Positions 34,999 to 42,911 of a stretch of DNA of 64,000 nt are shown here, in pieces (position 1 is the first letter of the stretch; each line of letters starts with the position of its first letter). Both the position numbers and the translations under genes were made by a program. The notes beneath the pieces are model-generated. The model was not told the DNA's origin. It searched no databases and saw only the letters and a program-made list of their open reading frames with translations. This DNA is from Draconibacterium mangrovi (GTDB taxonomy: Bacteria > Bacteroidota > Bacteroidia > Bacteroidales > Prolixibacteraceae): contig NZ_JAAAGB010000004.1 in NCBI RefSeq assembly GCF_010586825.1, forward strand, positions 248,001 to 312,000. Direction: 5' to 3'.

Positions 34999-35421
34999 CC
35001 CCCTTTTATCTATTCTGACATATTACTTGTACTGAAAAGCGACTCCCCATCATCTCCACACCTGAAGATAGTAGTCCGCACCCAGCCACTGGTATATAAA
35101 TTCCCATACTACCCGGTTACATAACTATTGTAAACTGATGGAGCAGGGGATGTAGTTAGCTAGAACACCATATCTCCTGATGTCATATTTACTATAAAAA
35201 AGTTGTTCTATAGCATTTTTCTTGAAATGCTGAACATAAAACCGTAATTTGTAAACGAAATACCTGAGAGCACCATTTATTCAGAAAGAAAATTTACAAA
35301 AGCCCGACCAAGCTCAACGTGTTTCCATAATAGACAATAAAAACCACCTGTGCCATGGTAAGCAATACAGGTGGTAGTATTAATAAACCAAAATTATTAA
35401 CAGTCTAAATTTAGAAAAATT
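34999..35421. other. Noncoding gap before the unrecognised gene pair
   Basis: A 423-bp stretch with no convincing reading frame. It holds the hairpin at 35343-35375 and a C-rich patch around 35040-35110. No known RNA family was recognised. It may be a leader or a short RNA for the following genes. Confidence 0.45.
35343..35375 (+). promoter_or_regulatory. Hairpin in the leader of the 106-aa gene
   Basis: ACCACCTGT (35343-35351) pairs perfectly with ACAGGTGGT (35367-35375) around a 15-nt loop, ending 46 bp before the start codon. No T-run follows, so it is not a standard terminator; it could be a leader structure. Confidence 0.5.
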
Positions 35422-35742
35422 ATGACAACACTAAATGAAAAAGAGAAACGCGATTTTGCTACGCAAGTAGCAGTAATTACAGAACAAAATGCACAACAGC
35501 TTATCGATGCCGGTTTCGATCCTGCCACCCGGGTAGGTGGTTTACGAAGCAAAATAACCGAAGCCGATGAAGCTGAAGGACGCCAGAAAGATGCACAAGC
35601 GGCGGCACTTGATGCCACCAAAGCTTCTAACGAGGCACTTGCAAGCATGTATGCTGACGCATCAGCTTTCGTAAAATTAATAGAAGGATTGTTAGGGAAA
35701 GACAACAGCCTGGTACGTAAACTGAAACAATTAAGAAGCTGA
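35422..35742 (+). CDS. Small helical protein of unknown function
   Basis: A 106-residue protein with no signal peptide or membrane segment. It is Ala/Glu/Lys-rich and predicted to be almost entirely helical, with heptad-like spacing in the middle (EADEAEGRQKDAQAAALDATKASNEALASMYADA) and a basic C-terminus (LVRKLKQLRS). The phrase QQLIDAGFDPATRVGGLRSKI is its most distinctive part. I do not recognise the family. It precedes the 416-aa gene, separated by a terminator-like hairpin, and the two could form one unit by partial read-through. Confidence 0.72.
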   Translation: MTTLNEKEKRDFATQVAVITEQNAQQLIDAGFDPATRVGGLRSKITEADEAEGRQKDAQAAALDATKASNEALASMYADASAFVKLIEGLLGKDNSLVRKLKQLRS

Positions 35743-35775
35743 TAGATCTGCTCAGTTTCCCATATTTAAGCTAAC

Positions 35776-35815
35776 AAAACCGTGTTGCTTATAAAGCGCA
35801 CGGTTTTCTTTTCCA
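35776..35815 (+). terminator. Terminator or attenuator between the two unrecognised genes
   Basis: AAAACCGTG (35776-35784) pairs with CACGGTTTT (35799-35807), and inside it GCTT pairs with AAGC. TTTTCTTTT covers the 3' end. It lies in front of the ATG at 35830, which argues against an upstream GTG start inside the hairpin. It probably lets only part of the transcription through to the 416-aa gene. Confidence 0.7.
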
Positions 35816-35829
35816 AAAAAACACTAAAA

Positions 35830-37080
35830 ATGGCCCGCAAAAAGAATAACCGAAAGAAAAAGCCTGCACAACAAGCAAATGGCGGTTACAAAAAGTTTAT
35901 CAGAGAGTTATACGATACTTTACGTCTGGCTGGAATAGACCAGATGTGGGACGAAAATACTGATGCTGACAAACATCTGATGTATAGTATGCGAATACGT
36001 ATTCAGAATCCGGTGGCATGCAACGAATTGGTAAGTTCTGCCGAGCTCAAACGAATTGCAATGCAAACTAAAAGATACTATAGAGAGCCCACAGTTGAGC
36101 GAAAGAAGGACAAGTTTTCAGCTTATCAGCTCATGTTACTCTATTGTTATCTTGCTGTTAGGGAACAGGTGATTGCACGAAATCTGGGGAATAAAAACGA
36201 TCCCGTGGTTTTAGAGCGAAGAGAACACAAGAATAAAATGCTGGATCAATTCGGGATAAACTGCATACTTGGTCATTTCAGAATAATGATTCAACTGGGT
36301 AGCCCCGATTATAAATATTTTGGTTTAGCCCTGCGGCATGCTGCAATTTATAAAGAAAACCCAAGTATGGAAATGGTGCCCGATATTTATGGAATTCCGG
36401 CAGAAAAGAAAATAATCTGCCTGGATGGCCATAAACGACCGGCTTATCGTTTAGGGAAACCCGACGGCATGGAGATTTTTACATGGAGCGTTACTGCTGC
36501 CAATATTCTTGGTGACGCTTATACCGGAGATAAGGAAAAACTCGATATTTATATTCAGTCTCATGCTTTGAAACGAATGGCACAACGGTTGGACTTGCTG
36601 AAACGCCCTGCCATAAACTATGCATTGTGGGAAAATACCATTACTATCACCAGCTTCGTTCATCATCGCGGAAAATTACTGTTGCCCGTAAAAATATACG
36701 ACATTAAAATTGGCTATCTGGTAGCCGAGGTGGTCGACGATGTGTTACTGTTTAAAACCTTCCTGTTTATTACCCATAATTTTACGCCCGAAGGCGATAC
36801 TTTGCGCCGCATAACGGGTTTGGGGAAAGAAGATATCAGCTATTGGAAGATCGACCGGCTGAGTACTTTTGTAAACCTCGATACCGGAAAATATCGGGCC
36901 CTAACTGAGTTGTTTGAACAGGCCGGTCTTGCCGATATTTTTCAGTTAAAAGACAAAGATTTTGATGTGGAACAAATGCAGGAAGCCAATCTTGATGGAC
37001 TAATGCGTTATATCCAGCGCGGAAAGAATGCCGACACCATACAAAAGCAGGAATTTGAAGCCCTCTTACAAAACGCCTGA
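35830..37080 (+). CDS. Unrecognised 416-residue protein with basic N-terminus
   Basis: From the ATG at 35830 it has 416 residues; an in-frame GTG at 35782 would start inside a terminator hairpin. The first 12 residues are strongly basic (MARKKNNRKKKP), which suggests nucleic acid or ribosome binding. No signal peptide or membrane helix is seen. The middle holds LDIYIQSHALKRMAQRLDLL, whose HAxxRMxxR pattern recalls small RNase-type toxins, then GKLLLPVKIYDIKIGYLVAEVVDD and FKTFLFITHNFTPEGDTLRRITGL. I do not recognise the family, and the toxin likeness is weak. Immediately downstream is an array of hairpins and a strong terminator. Confidence 0.78.
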   Translation: MARKKNNRKKKPAQQANGGYKKFIRELYDTLRLAGIDQMWDENTDADKHLMYSMRIRIQNPVACNELVSSAELKRIAMQTKRYYREPTVERKKDKFSAYQLMLLYCYLAVREQVIARNLGNKNDPVVLERREHKNKMLDQFGINCILGHFRIMIQLGSPDYKYFGLALRHAAIYKENPSMEMVPDIYGIPAEKKIICLDGHKRPAYRLGKPDGMEIFTWSVTAANILGDAYTGDKEKLDIYIQSHALKRMAQRLDLLKRPAINYALWENTITITSFVHHRGKLLLPVKIYDIKIGYLVAEVVDDVLLFKTFLFITHNFTPEGDTLRRITGLGKEDISYWKIDRLSTFVNLDTGKYRALTELFEQAGLADIFQLKDKDFDVEQMQEANLDGLMRYIQRGKNADTIQKQEFEALLQNA

Positions 37081-37112
37081 TCAACTGCCCCGGTTTTAGT
37101 TTCAAAAATCAG

Positions 37113-37364
37113 GGATAGCAACATTCTATCCAACACCGGCAAACCCATAGCCCTGTTTTTTGCCCCGAAAAACAGGGAGATGTAATACATCTTTTCGGAT
37201 ATTGCCTCAAAAAACAAGGATAGCAACATCCTATCCATAGCTGGTAACACTAAATCCTTGGATATCGACACCATATCCAAGGATGCGCTTTAAAAAAGAG
37301 GGCTGGAGACATTCTGGCTTTGGATATTATCATCCTATCCAAGAATATCATCGCCATATCTTGG
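37113..37364. repeat. Array of about five related hairpins (GGATA/TATCC stems)
   Basis: Inverted repeats lie at 37113-37118/37126-37131, 37218-37223/37231-37236, 37254-37265/37273-37284 (perfect 12 bp), 37320-37326/37336-37342 and 37339-37348/37356-37364 (one bulge). Four have 7-nt loops and one has 9. All share GGATA/TATCC, and the first two also share the loop CAACAT(T/C) in a longer direct repeat about 105 bp apart. Nothing in it looks coding. See findings. Confidence 0.8.
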
Positions 37365-37486
37365 GATATGGTGGCTGTAGCTATTGATTTTATTGGGTTT
37401 TGGAGGTGAATAGTCATGGAGGATACTTCTTTGAGTATCACTGTCGACTGTTGCGCTTTTGTTTGAAAAAATATAGAATAGGAAAT

Positions 37487-37520
37487 AGGATGTCATCTTT
37501 CAAAAAGATGACATCCTTTT
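37487..37520 (+). terminator. Strong terminator after the hairpin array
   Basis: Arms 37487-37500 and 37504-37517 are perfect 14-bp complements around a 3-nt loop, followed by four T. It would end a plus-strand transcript coming from the 416-aa gene through the hairpin array. Confidence 0.85.
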
Positions 37521-37538
37521 GCATAACTTTCAGGCAAC

Positions 37539-37571
37539 AAAAAAGCAGGTCCGAAACCGAACCTGCTTTTT
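37539..37571 (-). terminator. Terminator of rho
   Basis: GCAGGT (37545-37550) and ACCTGC (37561-37566) form the stem, with A/T pairs extending it and a T-run on the minus strand (37539-37544). It lies 22 bp after the rho stop codon and can also work in the plus direction. Confidence 0.8.
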
Positions 37572-37592
37572 CTATATTGTTGTTTTTACACT

Positions 37593-39497
37593 CTATCCAT
37601 CGTTCATCGATGCAAGGAATTCTTCGATACTTGCTGTACGCATCAATCTCGTTTTCATAAACTCCATTGCTTCCAAGGCGTTCATATCGCCAAGGTAGTT
37701 GCGCAAAATCCAAAGTTTGTCGAGAACTTCTTTCGAGAATAAAAGGTCTTCGCGACGGGTACTCGATGTTGGAATATCCACAGAAGGGAAAATACGTTTG
37801 TTCGACAATTTTCGGTCGAGTTGCAGCTCCATGTTACCTGTACCTTTAAACTCTTCAAAAATAACCTCGTCCATTTTCGATCCGGTTTCGGTAAGTGCCG
37901 TTGCCATAATCGTTAATGAACCACCTTCTTCAATGTTTCGTGCCGCACCAAAGAAACGTTTTGGTTTATGCAGTGCGTTGGCGTCAACACCACCCGAAAG
38001 TACTTTACCCGATGCCGGTTGAACAGTGTTATATGCACGGGCCAAACGTGTAATCGAGTCTAGCAGGATAACCACATCGTGGCCACATTCAGTTAAACGT
38101 TTTGCTTTTTCCAGTACAATATTTGCCACTTTTACGTGTTTGTCAGCCGGCTCATCAAAAGTTGATGCAATTACTTCGGCATGTACGCTGCGTGCCATAT
38201 CAGTAACCTCTTCCGGACGTTCGTCGATCAATAACACGATCATATAAACTTCAGGGTGGTTGGCTGCAATGGCGTTGGCAATCTCTTTTAATAATACGGT
38301 TTTACCGGTTTTTGGTTGGGCAACAATCAAACCACGCTGCCCTTTACCAATTGGCGCAAACATATCAACCACACGTGTTGAAATATTGTCGTGCCCATTT
38401 CCGGTAAGGTTGAATTTCTCATCGGGGAATAAAGGAGTCAGGTGATCGAAAGGTACGCGGTCGCGAATATATTCCGGGCTACGTCCGTTAATCTCCAGTA
38501 CTTTAATCAATGGGAAATATTTTTCACCTTCTTTTGGCGGGCGAACTGTTCCTTTTACGGTATCGCCGGTTTTTAAACCAAAAAGTTTAATCTGCGACTG
38601 CGATACATAAATATCGTCGGGCGAGTTCAAATAATTGAAATCCGATGAACGTAAGAAACCATAACCGTCGGCCAAAATCTCCAGTACGCCGGTGTTGGTA
38701 ATAATACCTTCAAACTCGAACTGACGTTGTTTTTGGCGATTTCCTTGCTGCTGACCTTGTTGTTGACCTTGCTGCTGGCTTTGTTGTTGACCTTGCTGCT
38801 GGTTTCTGTTCTGCGGTCTTTGACGGTCTTCTTTTCCGCCGGTATTTTGTCTTGGCTGATTCTGCTGATTTTGTTGATGTCTTTGCTGACCACCACGTTG
38901 TTGCGGTTGCTCTTTAGCTTGTGGAGCCTTAACTTCAGGTTTTTGTTGCTCTTGATTCTTTTCCTGAGCTTGTGGTTTATCCTGAGCTTTCGGTTTATCC
39001 TGAGTTTGTGGTTTTTGCTGTTGTTGCTGAGGAGCTGATATTGTTTCCTCCGGTTTGGCAGCTGCTTCAATATTTTGTTGCTTTGGTGCTGCAGCAGATT
39101 TATCCTTGGTAAAACCTTTTATTATGGCTTTTATCTGGTCCTGACGCGTTTGAACTTTATCGTCAATTTTGTCGCCATGTTTCTTTTTCGGACCTGATCC
39201 CACTTTTTCACGTTTTACAGTCTCCACTCTTTGGCGAGGACGTTTTGAACGGCGTGGTTCATCGTCATCCTGAGTGATTCTGTCGGATTGATTTTTACGA
39301 TTACCGGCTCCTCCTTTTTCATCTTTAGGAGCATTCTTTGGGCCTTTGTTTTCAGCTTCAAGAACAGCCTGGGTATCTAAAATTTTATAAATAAGATCCT
39401 GTTTCTTGTAGGATTCTACACGTTTAATATTGAGATCTTTAGCGATCTCTTTTAATTCAGGAACAAGTTTCTTGTTCAGTTCTAAAATATCATACAT
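37593..39497 (-). CDS. rho: Transcription termination factor Rho with Q/N-rich insertion
   Basis: A 634-residue protein from the ATG at 39497, which places the Rho N-terminal helical domain ([22 protein letters not shown]) right at the start. Order: Rho_N (1-40), a charged linker, a low-complexity Q/N/K-rich segment (about 146-259), the cold-shock-like RNA-binding domain (about 260-345, [19 protein letters not shown]), then the RecA-like ATPase with P-loop AQPKTGKT (393-400) and the [11 protein letters not shown] segment. It is the hexameric helicase that ends transcription. The insertion makes it far longer than E. coli Rho (419 residues). Such disordered segments are known in gut Bacteroides Rho and drive condensate formation. 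Confidence 0.97.
   Translation of the reverse strand: MYDILELNKKLVPELKEIAKDLNIKRVESYKKQDLIYKILDTQAVLEAENKGPKNAPKDEKGGAGNRKNQSDRITQDDDEPRRSKRPRQRVETVKREKVGSGPKKKHGDKIDDKVQTRQDQIKAIIKGFTKDKSAAAPKQQNIEAAAKPEETISAPQQQQQKPQTQDKPKAQDKPQAQEKNQEQQKPEVKAPQAKEQPQQRGGQQRHQQNQQNQPRQNTGGKEDRQRPQNRNQQQGQQQSQQQGQQQGQQQGNRQKQRQFEFEGIITNTGVLEILADGYGFLRSSDFNYLNSPDDIYVSQSQIKLFGLKTGDTVKGTVRPPKEGEKYFPLIKVLEINGRSPEYIRDRVPFDHLTPLFPDEKFNLTGNGHDNISTRVVDMFAPIGKGQRGLIVAQPKTGKTVLLKEIANAIAANHPEVYMIVLLIDERPEEVTDMARSVHAEVIASTFDEPADKHVKVANIVLEKAKRLTECGHDVVILLDSITRLARAYNTVQPASGKVLSGGVDANALHKPKRFFGAARNIEEGGSLTIMATALTETGSKMDEVIFEEFKGTGNMELQLDRKLSNKRIFPSVDIPTSSTRREDLLFSKEVLDKLWILRNYLGDMNALEAMEFMKTRLMRTASIEEFLASMNDG
38744..38802 (-). 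repeat. 12-bp tandem repeat inside rho
   Basis: Nearly five copies of a 12-bp unit alternate between CTTGCTGCTGAC and CTTGTTGTTGAC, encoding repeated QQGQ/QQSQ on the minus strand. The repeat makes the length of the disordered segment prone to change by slippage. Confidence 0.85.
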
Positions 39498-39834
39498 TAT
39501 ACTATTGTTATAACTTTTCTCGATTAATAATTGTTGAAAAAATTCTTGGAACAATTGACGAGGAGGGTGATTTTCTTTTGAAATCGTGTGCAAGTATAAA
39601 TAAATACCTGCTTGTAAACAAAAAATTGAAACTCTTTTTTCTTCCTCTTTCTTATTTTTAAGTAAAATTAAAACTTTTGGTTCGTTCGTAAAAATATATT
39701 TCCAAAAAATGATTCAATTTGCTCAGTAGAAAGTTCTGATTGTAAATACTATACGTTTAAGACAGCTAAATTGTTTAATTTTATTTAAAGGAGTTTTTTT
39801 TAGTGGTTTATAATGTGGCCGAAAATCGAGGTTA
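39498..39834. other. Leader region of rho
   Basis: A 337-bp A/T-rich noncoding stretch between the rho start and the end of the methyltransferase gene. An imperfect minus-strand -7 box (TATACTTG) is near 39591-39598. No terminator-like hairpin was found. A long leader would fit self-control of rho by its own termination, but no direct sign is seen. Confidence 0.4.
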
Positions 39835-40428
39835 CTACTTAATTCCTTTTAACCTGATAATTGACGCAATACCGCTATGATAAAGGCCTTCATCCAGTTC
39901 TATATCGGTTTTATGTGTTGTTAGTGAACAAAAATTTATAAAGTCATTTTTTAATTCTTTTTCATCGAAAAGGAAGCCGATATCTTTAGGGCCACCGGTA
40001 TTTCTGTTTATTTGTTCTTTCGAAAAACCTTCAAGAATTAGTGTGCCTCCAGGTTTTAGGTACGACGCTAATTTTTGGTGAACTTTGTTACGCATATTTT
40101 CCGGCATATGTGCATATGTCAAACAAATACAATCAAAATACTCCTTTTCAAATTCGGCATTTTCATAATCAGTTACCTGGTAGCGGATAGAAGTATTATG
40201 TTTATCAGCTAGAAGCAGTGCTTTTCTTTTTCCTTCACTACTGGGATCAAAAGCTGTTACATCCCATCCTAATGTTGCTGCAAAAACTGCGTTTCGTCCT
40301 TCGCCTTCTGCCGGAAACAACACCTTCCCCGGTTGTAGTTTTGGCAATTCTTTTTTCACAAAATCGTTAGGCGCTTCTCCGTATGCATATTCTGTTGCGC
40401 TGTATCTATTATTCCAGAAATTGTTCAT
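39835..40428 (-). CDS. Class I SAM-dependent methyltransferase (TehB-like)
   Basis: A 197-residue cytoplasmic protein. The opening FWNNRYSATEYAYGEAPNDFV and the motif I region KVLFPAEGEGRNAVFAATLGWDVTAFDPS match the small methyltransferase group related to TehB (tellurite resistance) and thiopurine methyltransferases. The usual GxGxG is AEGEGR here. Motif post-I FDPSSEG and LKPGGTLILEGF are present. The substrate is unknown. It is upstream of rho on the same strand but 337 bp away. Confidence 0.85.
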   Translation of the reverse strand: MNNFWNNRYSATEYAYGEAPNDFVKKELPKLQPGKVLFPAEGEGRNAVFAATLGWDVTAFDPSSEGKRKALLLADKHNTSIRYQVTDYENAEFEKEYFDCICLTYAHMPENMRNKVHQKLASYLKPGGTLILEGFSKEQINRNTGGPKDIGFLFDEKELKNDFINFCSLTTHKTDIELDEGLYHSGIASIIRLKGIK

Positions 40429-40585
40429 TGTTACTGTTTAATGTTGTATAAACAAATTACATTAAAAGAGGTTTATCCATGAAGAATGCGTAATCATCCA
40501 GGTTATAAGTCGATGATTTTTGTATGTGTTAAGAGAGTTCAATAAAGGAAATATATTCGAGAAAAATTGATTTTGGGCCAACCAA

Positions 40586-41272
40586 CTATTTATCCTCGTC
40601 GCCTTTTTTTGTTTCGATGAGAACAACTCCGTTTGCTCCCCTTGAACCATAAATAGCAGAACCCCCATCTTTTAAGATATCGATACTTTTTACTGTATGT
40701 GGGGGGAGCATACCTAATATACTGCCTTCCCGCTCAATTCCATCCACAACAATTAATGCAGCATTACTGCCACCCATCGTATTATTCCCGCGGATTATAA
40801 TTTCATCACCAACTACCTGCACGCCCGAAAACTTTCCTCTTATCAGCTCATACATATCTGCGTAATTTGAGAAATTATCATGGTCGTCTCTCAAACTAGA
40901 AATTGCGTTGAGTTTATCTTCATCCAGTACATGTCCATAACCAATAGCCAGAGATTTTCCTTCTTCGCCCGGCTTAAGGTGTAAATTAACAGCAACAAAC
41001 TTTGTGTTTTCTTCTAGTTTAACATTTTGTTTATTAAATCCGTGGGCAAAAAAGCTTAATTTATCTTTAATATTACAGGCAACTGAAAATCTTCCAAGGG
41101 TATCTGTTTTAACTACTTGTTTGGTACTTTTTACCTGAACTTCCACCCCAGATAAAGGGATATTTTCGAAAGTAGTTACTTTGCCATGAATACTTCTATC
41201 CTGAGCACTAATGCTATTTACAATGCAAAGACAAACTAAGAATACTAGTTGTGTGAAAAAACGGTTAGCCAT
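40586..41272 (-). CDS. Barrel-less TonB plug-domain protein
   Basis: A 228-residue protein with a signal peptide (cleavage near ISAQ, residue 24), a carboxypeptidase-regulatory-like domain (about 28-105) and a SusC-type plug domain with ALIVVDGIEREGS and GSAIYGSRGANGVVLIETKKG, then a stop after a few residues. A full SusC would continue with about 750 residues of barrel. The stop is followed by about 150 bp with no sign of barrel coding, so this looks like a stable short form and not a recent frameshift. It may bind TonB or a ligand in the periplasm, or cap another barrel. Confidence 0.82.
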   Translation of the reverse strand: MANRFFTQLVFLVCLCIVNSISAQDRSIHGKVTTFENIPLSGVEVQVKSTKQVVKTDTLGRFSVACNIKDKLSFFAHGFNKQNVKLEENTKFVAVNLHLKPGEEGKSLAIGYGHVLDEDKLNAISSLRDDHDNFSNYADMYELIRGKFSGVQVVGDEIIIRGNNTMGGSNAALIVVDGIEREGSILGMLPPHTVKSIDILKDGGSAIYGSRGANGVVLIETKKGDEDK

Positions 41273-41499
41273 GGTTTATTGGTTTTAGTATTTTTTTGAA
41301 ATCGAATTAAAATTAATGTAAAAAATTGAATTAAATCTCTGATTTGCAAAAAATATGAGATGGGTAATATCCAGATATGAAAGAATTTTTTAGACAAAAA
41401 GTTCTCCGGCAATTAACAATGTCCGGTTCATACCTGGATGATTGTAACAAGGGTAGTTTGGAGGTGTTTTAAGTCGTAATGTACGATATATTGTCCTTT

Positions 41500-42426
41500 T
41501 CAATTATCTGTGGTACAATACTGAACATTGAGTTCTACTGCATAATAATTGTATTTCGTTAAAGGACCATAGTAATAATACATAGGAGGATATGGAGCTA
41601 ATGGATTTCCGCTATATACCTCGAAAGCTTTGCCTCCGGGCTTATTATAACCCGTGATAACAACCTCCGGGGTGTTACCGGAAAACATCCAGGCCTGATC
41701 GAAAAAAAACCTGATCTGTTGATCGATATACGAAACCGTACCGATGATTTCTCCATTATCAGCAACCATGTTTTCAATTTCTTTATTTATGTCGTAATAA
41801 TAGGTACCATTAATCATTTCGCCACAAAATGCTAAATGAGGGAAACAGCCTCCTCCACCAACAGGGGTGTAGGTAGAATAGGAAATTGCATAATTGGGCA
41901 TTTCATCAAGATATTCTCCTTTGCTCCATGCTGATTCAATGTATCCTGTATTTGCGTTAATTACCACGGCATGAGCAAAAAGGTAAAGTTCGGTTCCTTC
42001 CCCGAAATCGTAATCTAAAGCAATTTCTTCTTTCGAAATAATGAACAGGTATTCAGTTTGGCCGGATAATTTATACGGGAACTTACCAGGAATTGGCCTG
42101 TTTTTGATATTGGAAGGAACTTCACCGGGATCGGTGCCTACCCAAAGCTGTACTTCTTCAATATTAAAATCTGAATTACCTGCAATTTTTACTGTTAAAG
42201 TATTCGCATCGTTGCTTACCCTCATTGTACCAACCTGTTCCTCATTTTTAATTTGAAGCGCAAATTGTTCTTCAATAACTCCACTTTTTAAATAGGATCC
42301 TTCTGTGATGAAACCTGTCTCCATGTACTCAATTTCTTCCTTTGAGTTCATCAGATCTACATCTATACAACCTCCCAAAAATGTACTTATTAGTACAAAT
42401 ATTCCGAATAATACCTTTGCTTTCAT
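41500..42426 (-). CDS. Lipoprotein of unknown function
   Basis: A 308-residue protein from the ATG at 42426, which gives a standard lipoprotein signal (lipobox FLGGC, Cys20); an upstream TTG would add nine residues. Acidic residues after the Cys (IDVDL) could direct it to the surface. The rest is beta-rich with several aromatic runs (PPMYYYYGPLTKYNYY) and no recognised domain. It is upstream of the barrel-less plug gene on the same strand after 227 bp, so a link is possible but not shown. Confidence 0.7.
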   Translation of the reverse strand: MKAKVLFGIFVLISTFLGGCIDVDLMNSKEEIEYMETGFITEGSYLKSGVIEEQFALQIKNEEQVGTMRVSNDANTLTVKIAGNSDFNIEEVQLWVGTDPGEVPSNIKNRPIPGKFPYKLSGQTEYLFIISKEEIALDYDFGEGTELYLFAHAVVINANTGYIESAWSKGEYLDEMPNYAISYSTYTPVGGGGCFPHLAFCGEMINGTYYYDINKEIENMVADNGEIIGTVSYIDQQIRFFFDQAWMFSGNTPEVVITGYNKPGGKAFEVYSGNPLAPYPPMYYYYGPLTKYNYYAVELNVQYCTTDN

Positions 42427-42911
42427 CGATTTAATTTTTGTTGTGTTTTTCAATAAGCACCTGTCCTTTAGAAGAGCCGGTTAATACGACTCTTTCTAAT
42501 TATTAAAAGGGTTTGATAAAAATTCGGAAGTTGCTGTCGGATTAGAAGTATTACTTCCAACAGAAGTCTTTTGAAGCGTCCAAAAACCAAAGACTTTTTT
42601 CCTTCTTGATCTCTCTCCACACTCGAACTTGTCGATGTGTAATGTCCAGCATGTCAAGGGCAATATATCCTTTTTGTAAATAGTTGGTATTCAATTCTGT
42701 TTAAAAGTTTTTAACGATTAACCCCGAAACCTTTAGCAATATTTGTTAAAAACTCGCCAAGTGCGTTACTGCCGTGTAATAGAGGACTTTGAGAAAATTA
42801 AGCGAAAAAGCATTTATTTGGGTAAAATCCGGTGCTCAAAGTCGGTGCAATTCAATTCAATGAACATAAAAAGGCATAATTGCCTATGCCTTTTTATGCT
42901 TTCCTTATTTT
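42427..42911. other. Gap between two secreted-protein genes
   Basis: A 485-bp noncoding stretch containing the terminator at 42868-42895 for the cytochrome gene and otherwise only A/T-rich sequence. The promoter of the 308-aa lipoprotein gene should lie near 42430-42560 on the minus strand, but no exact consensus was found. Confidence 0.45.
42868..42895 (-). terminator. Terminator of the multihaem cytochrome gene
   Basis: A perfect 11-bp stem (42868-42878 with 42885-42895) and 6-nt loop, with five T on the minus strand, lies just past the stop codon. Confidence 0.85.

Noticed and set aside
35830-37080. Transposase or integrase identity for the 416-aa protein
   Set aside because: No DDE or tyrosine-recombinase motif pattern, no flanking terminal inverted repeats with target duplication, and a single copy in the window.
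37113-37364. CRISPR array
   Set aside because: Units are short palindromes with irregular spacing (8-105 bp), no constant repeat with unique spacers, and no cas genes nearby.
37008-37441. Minus-strand open frames running through the hairpin array with repeated LDRMLLS phrases
   Set aside because: The repeated protein phrases come from the DNA repeats themselves. The frames overlap the end of the 416-aa gene, lack ribosome-binding context and have no protein-like composition.
38627-39070. Plus- and minus-strand frames across the Q-rich part of rho
   Set aside because: They are other-frame readings of the low-complexity repeat inside rho, with skewed composition and no independent support.
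39498-39593. N-terminal extension of Rho by 32 residues from a TTG
   Set aside because: The Rho N-terminal domain starts exactly at the ATG at 39497, and the extension has no family likeness.
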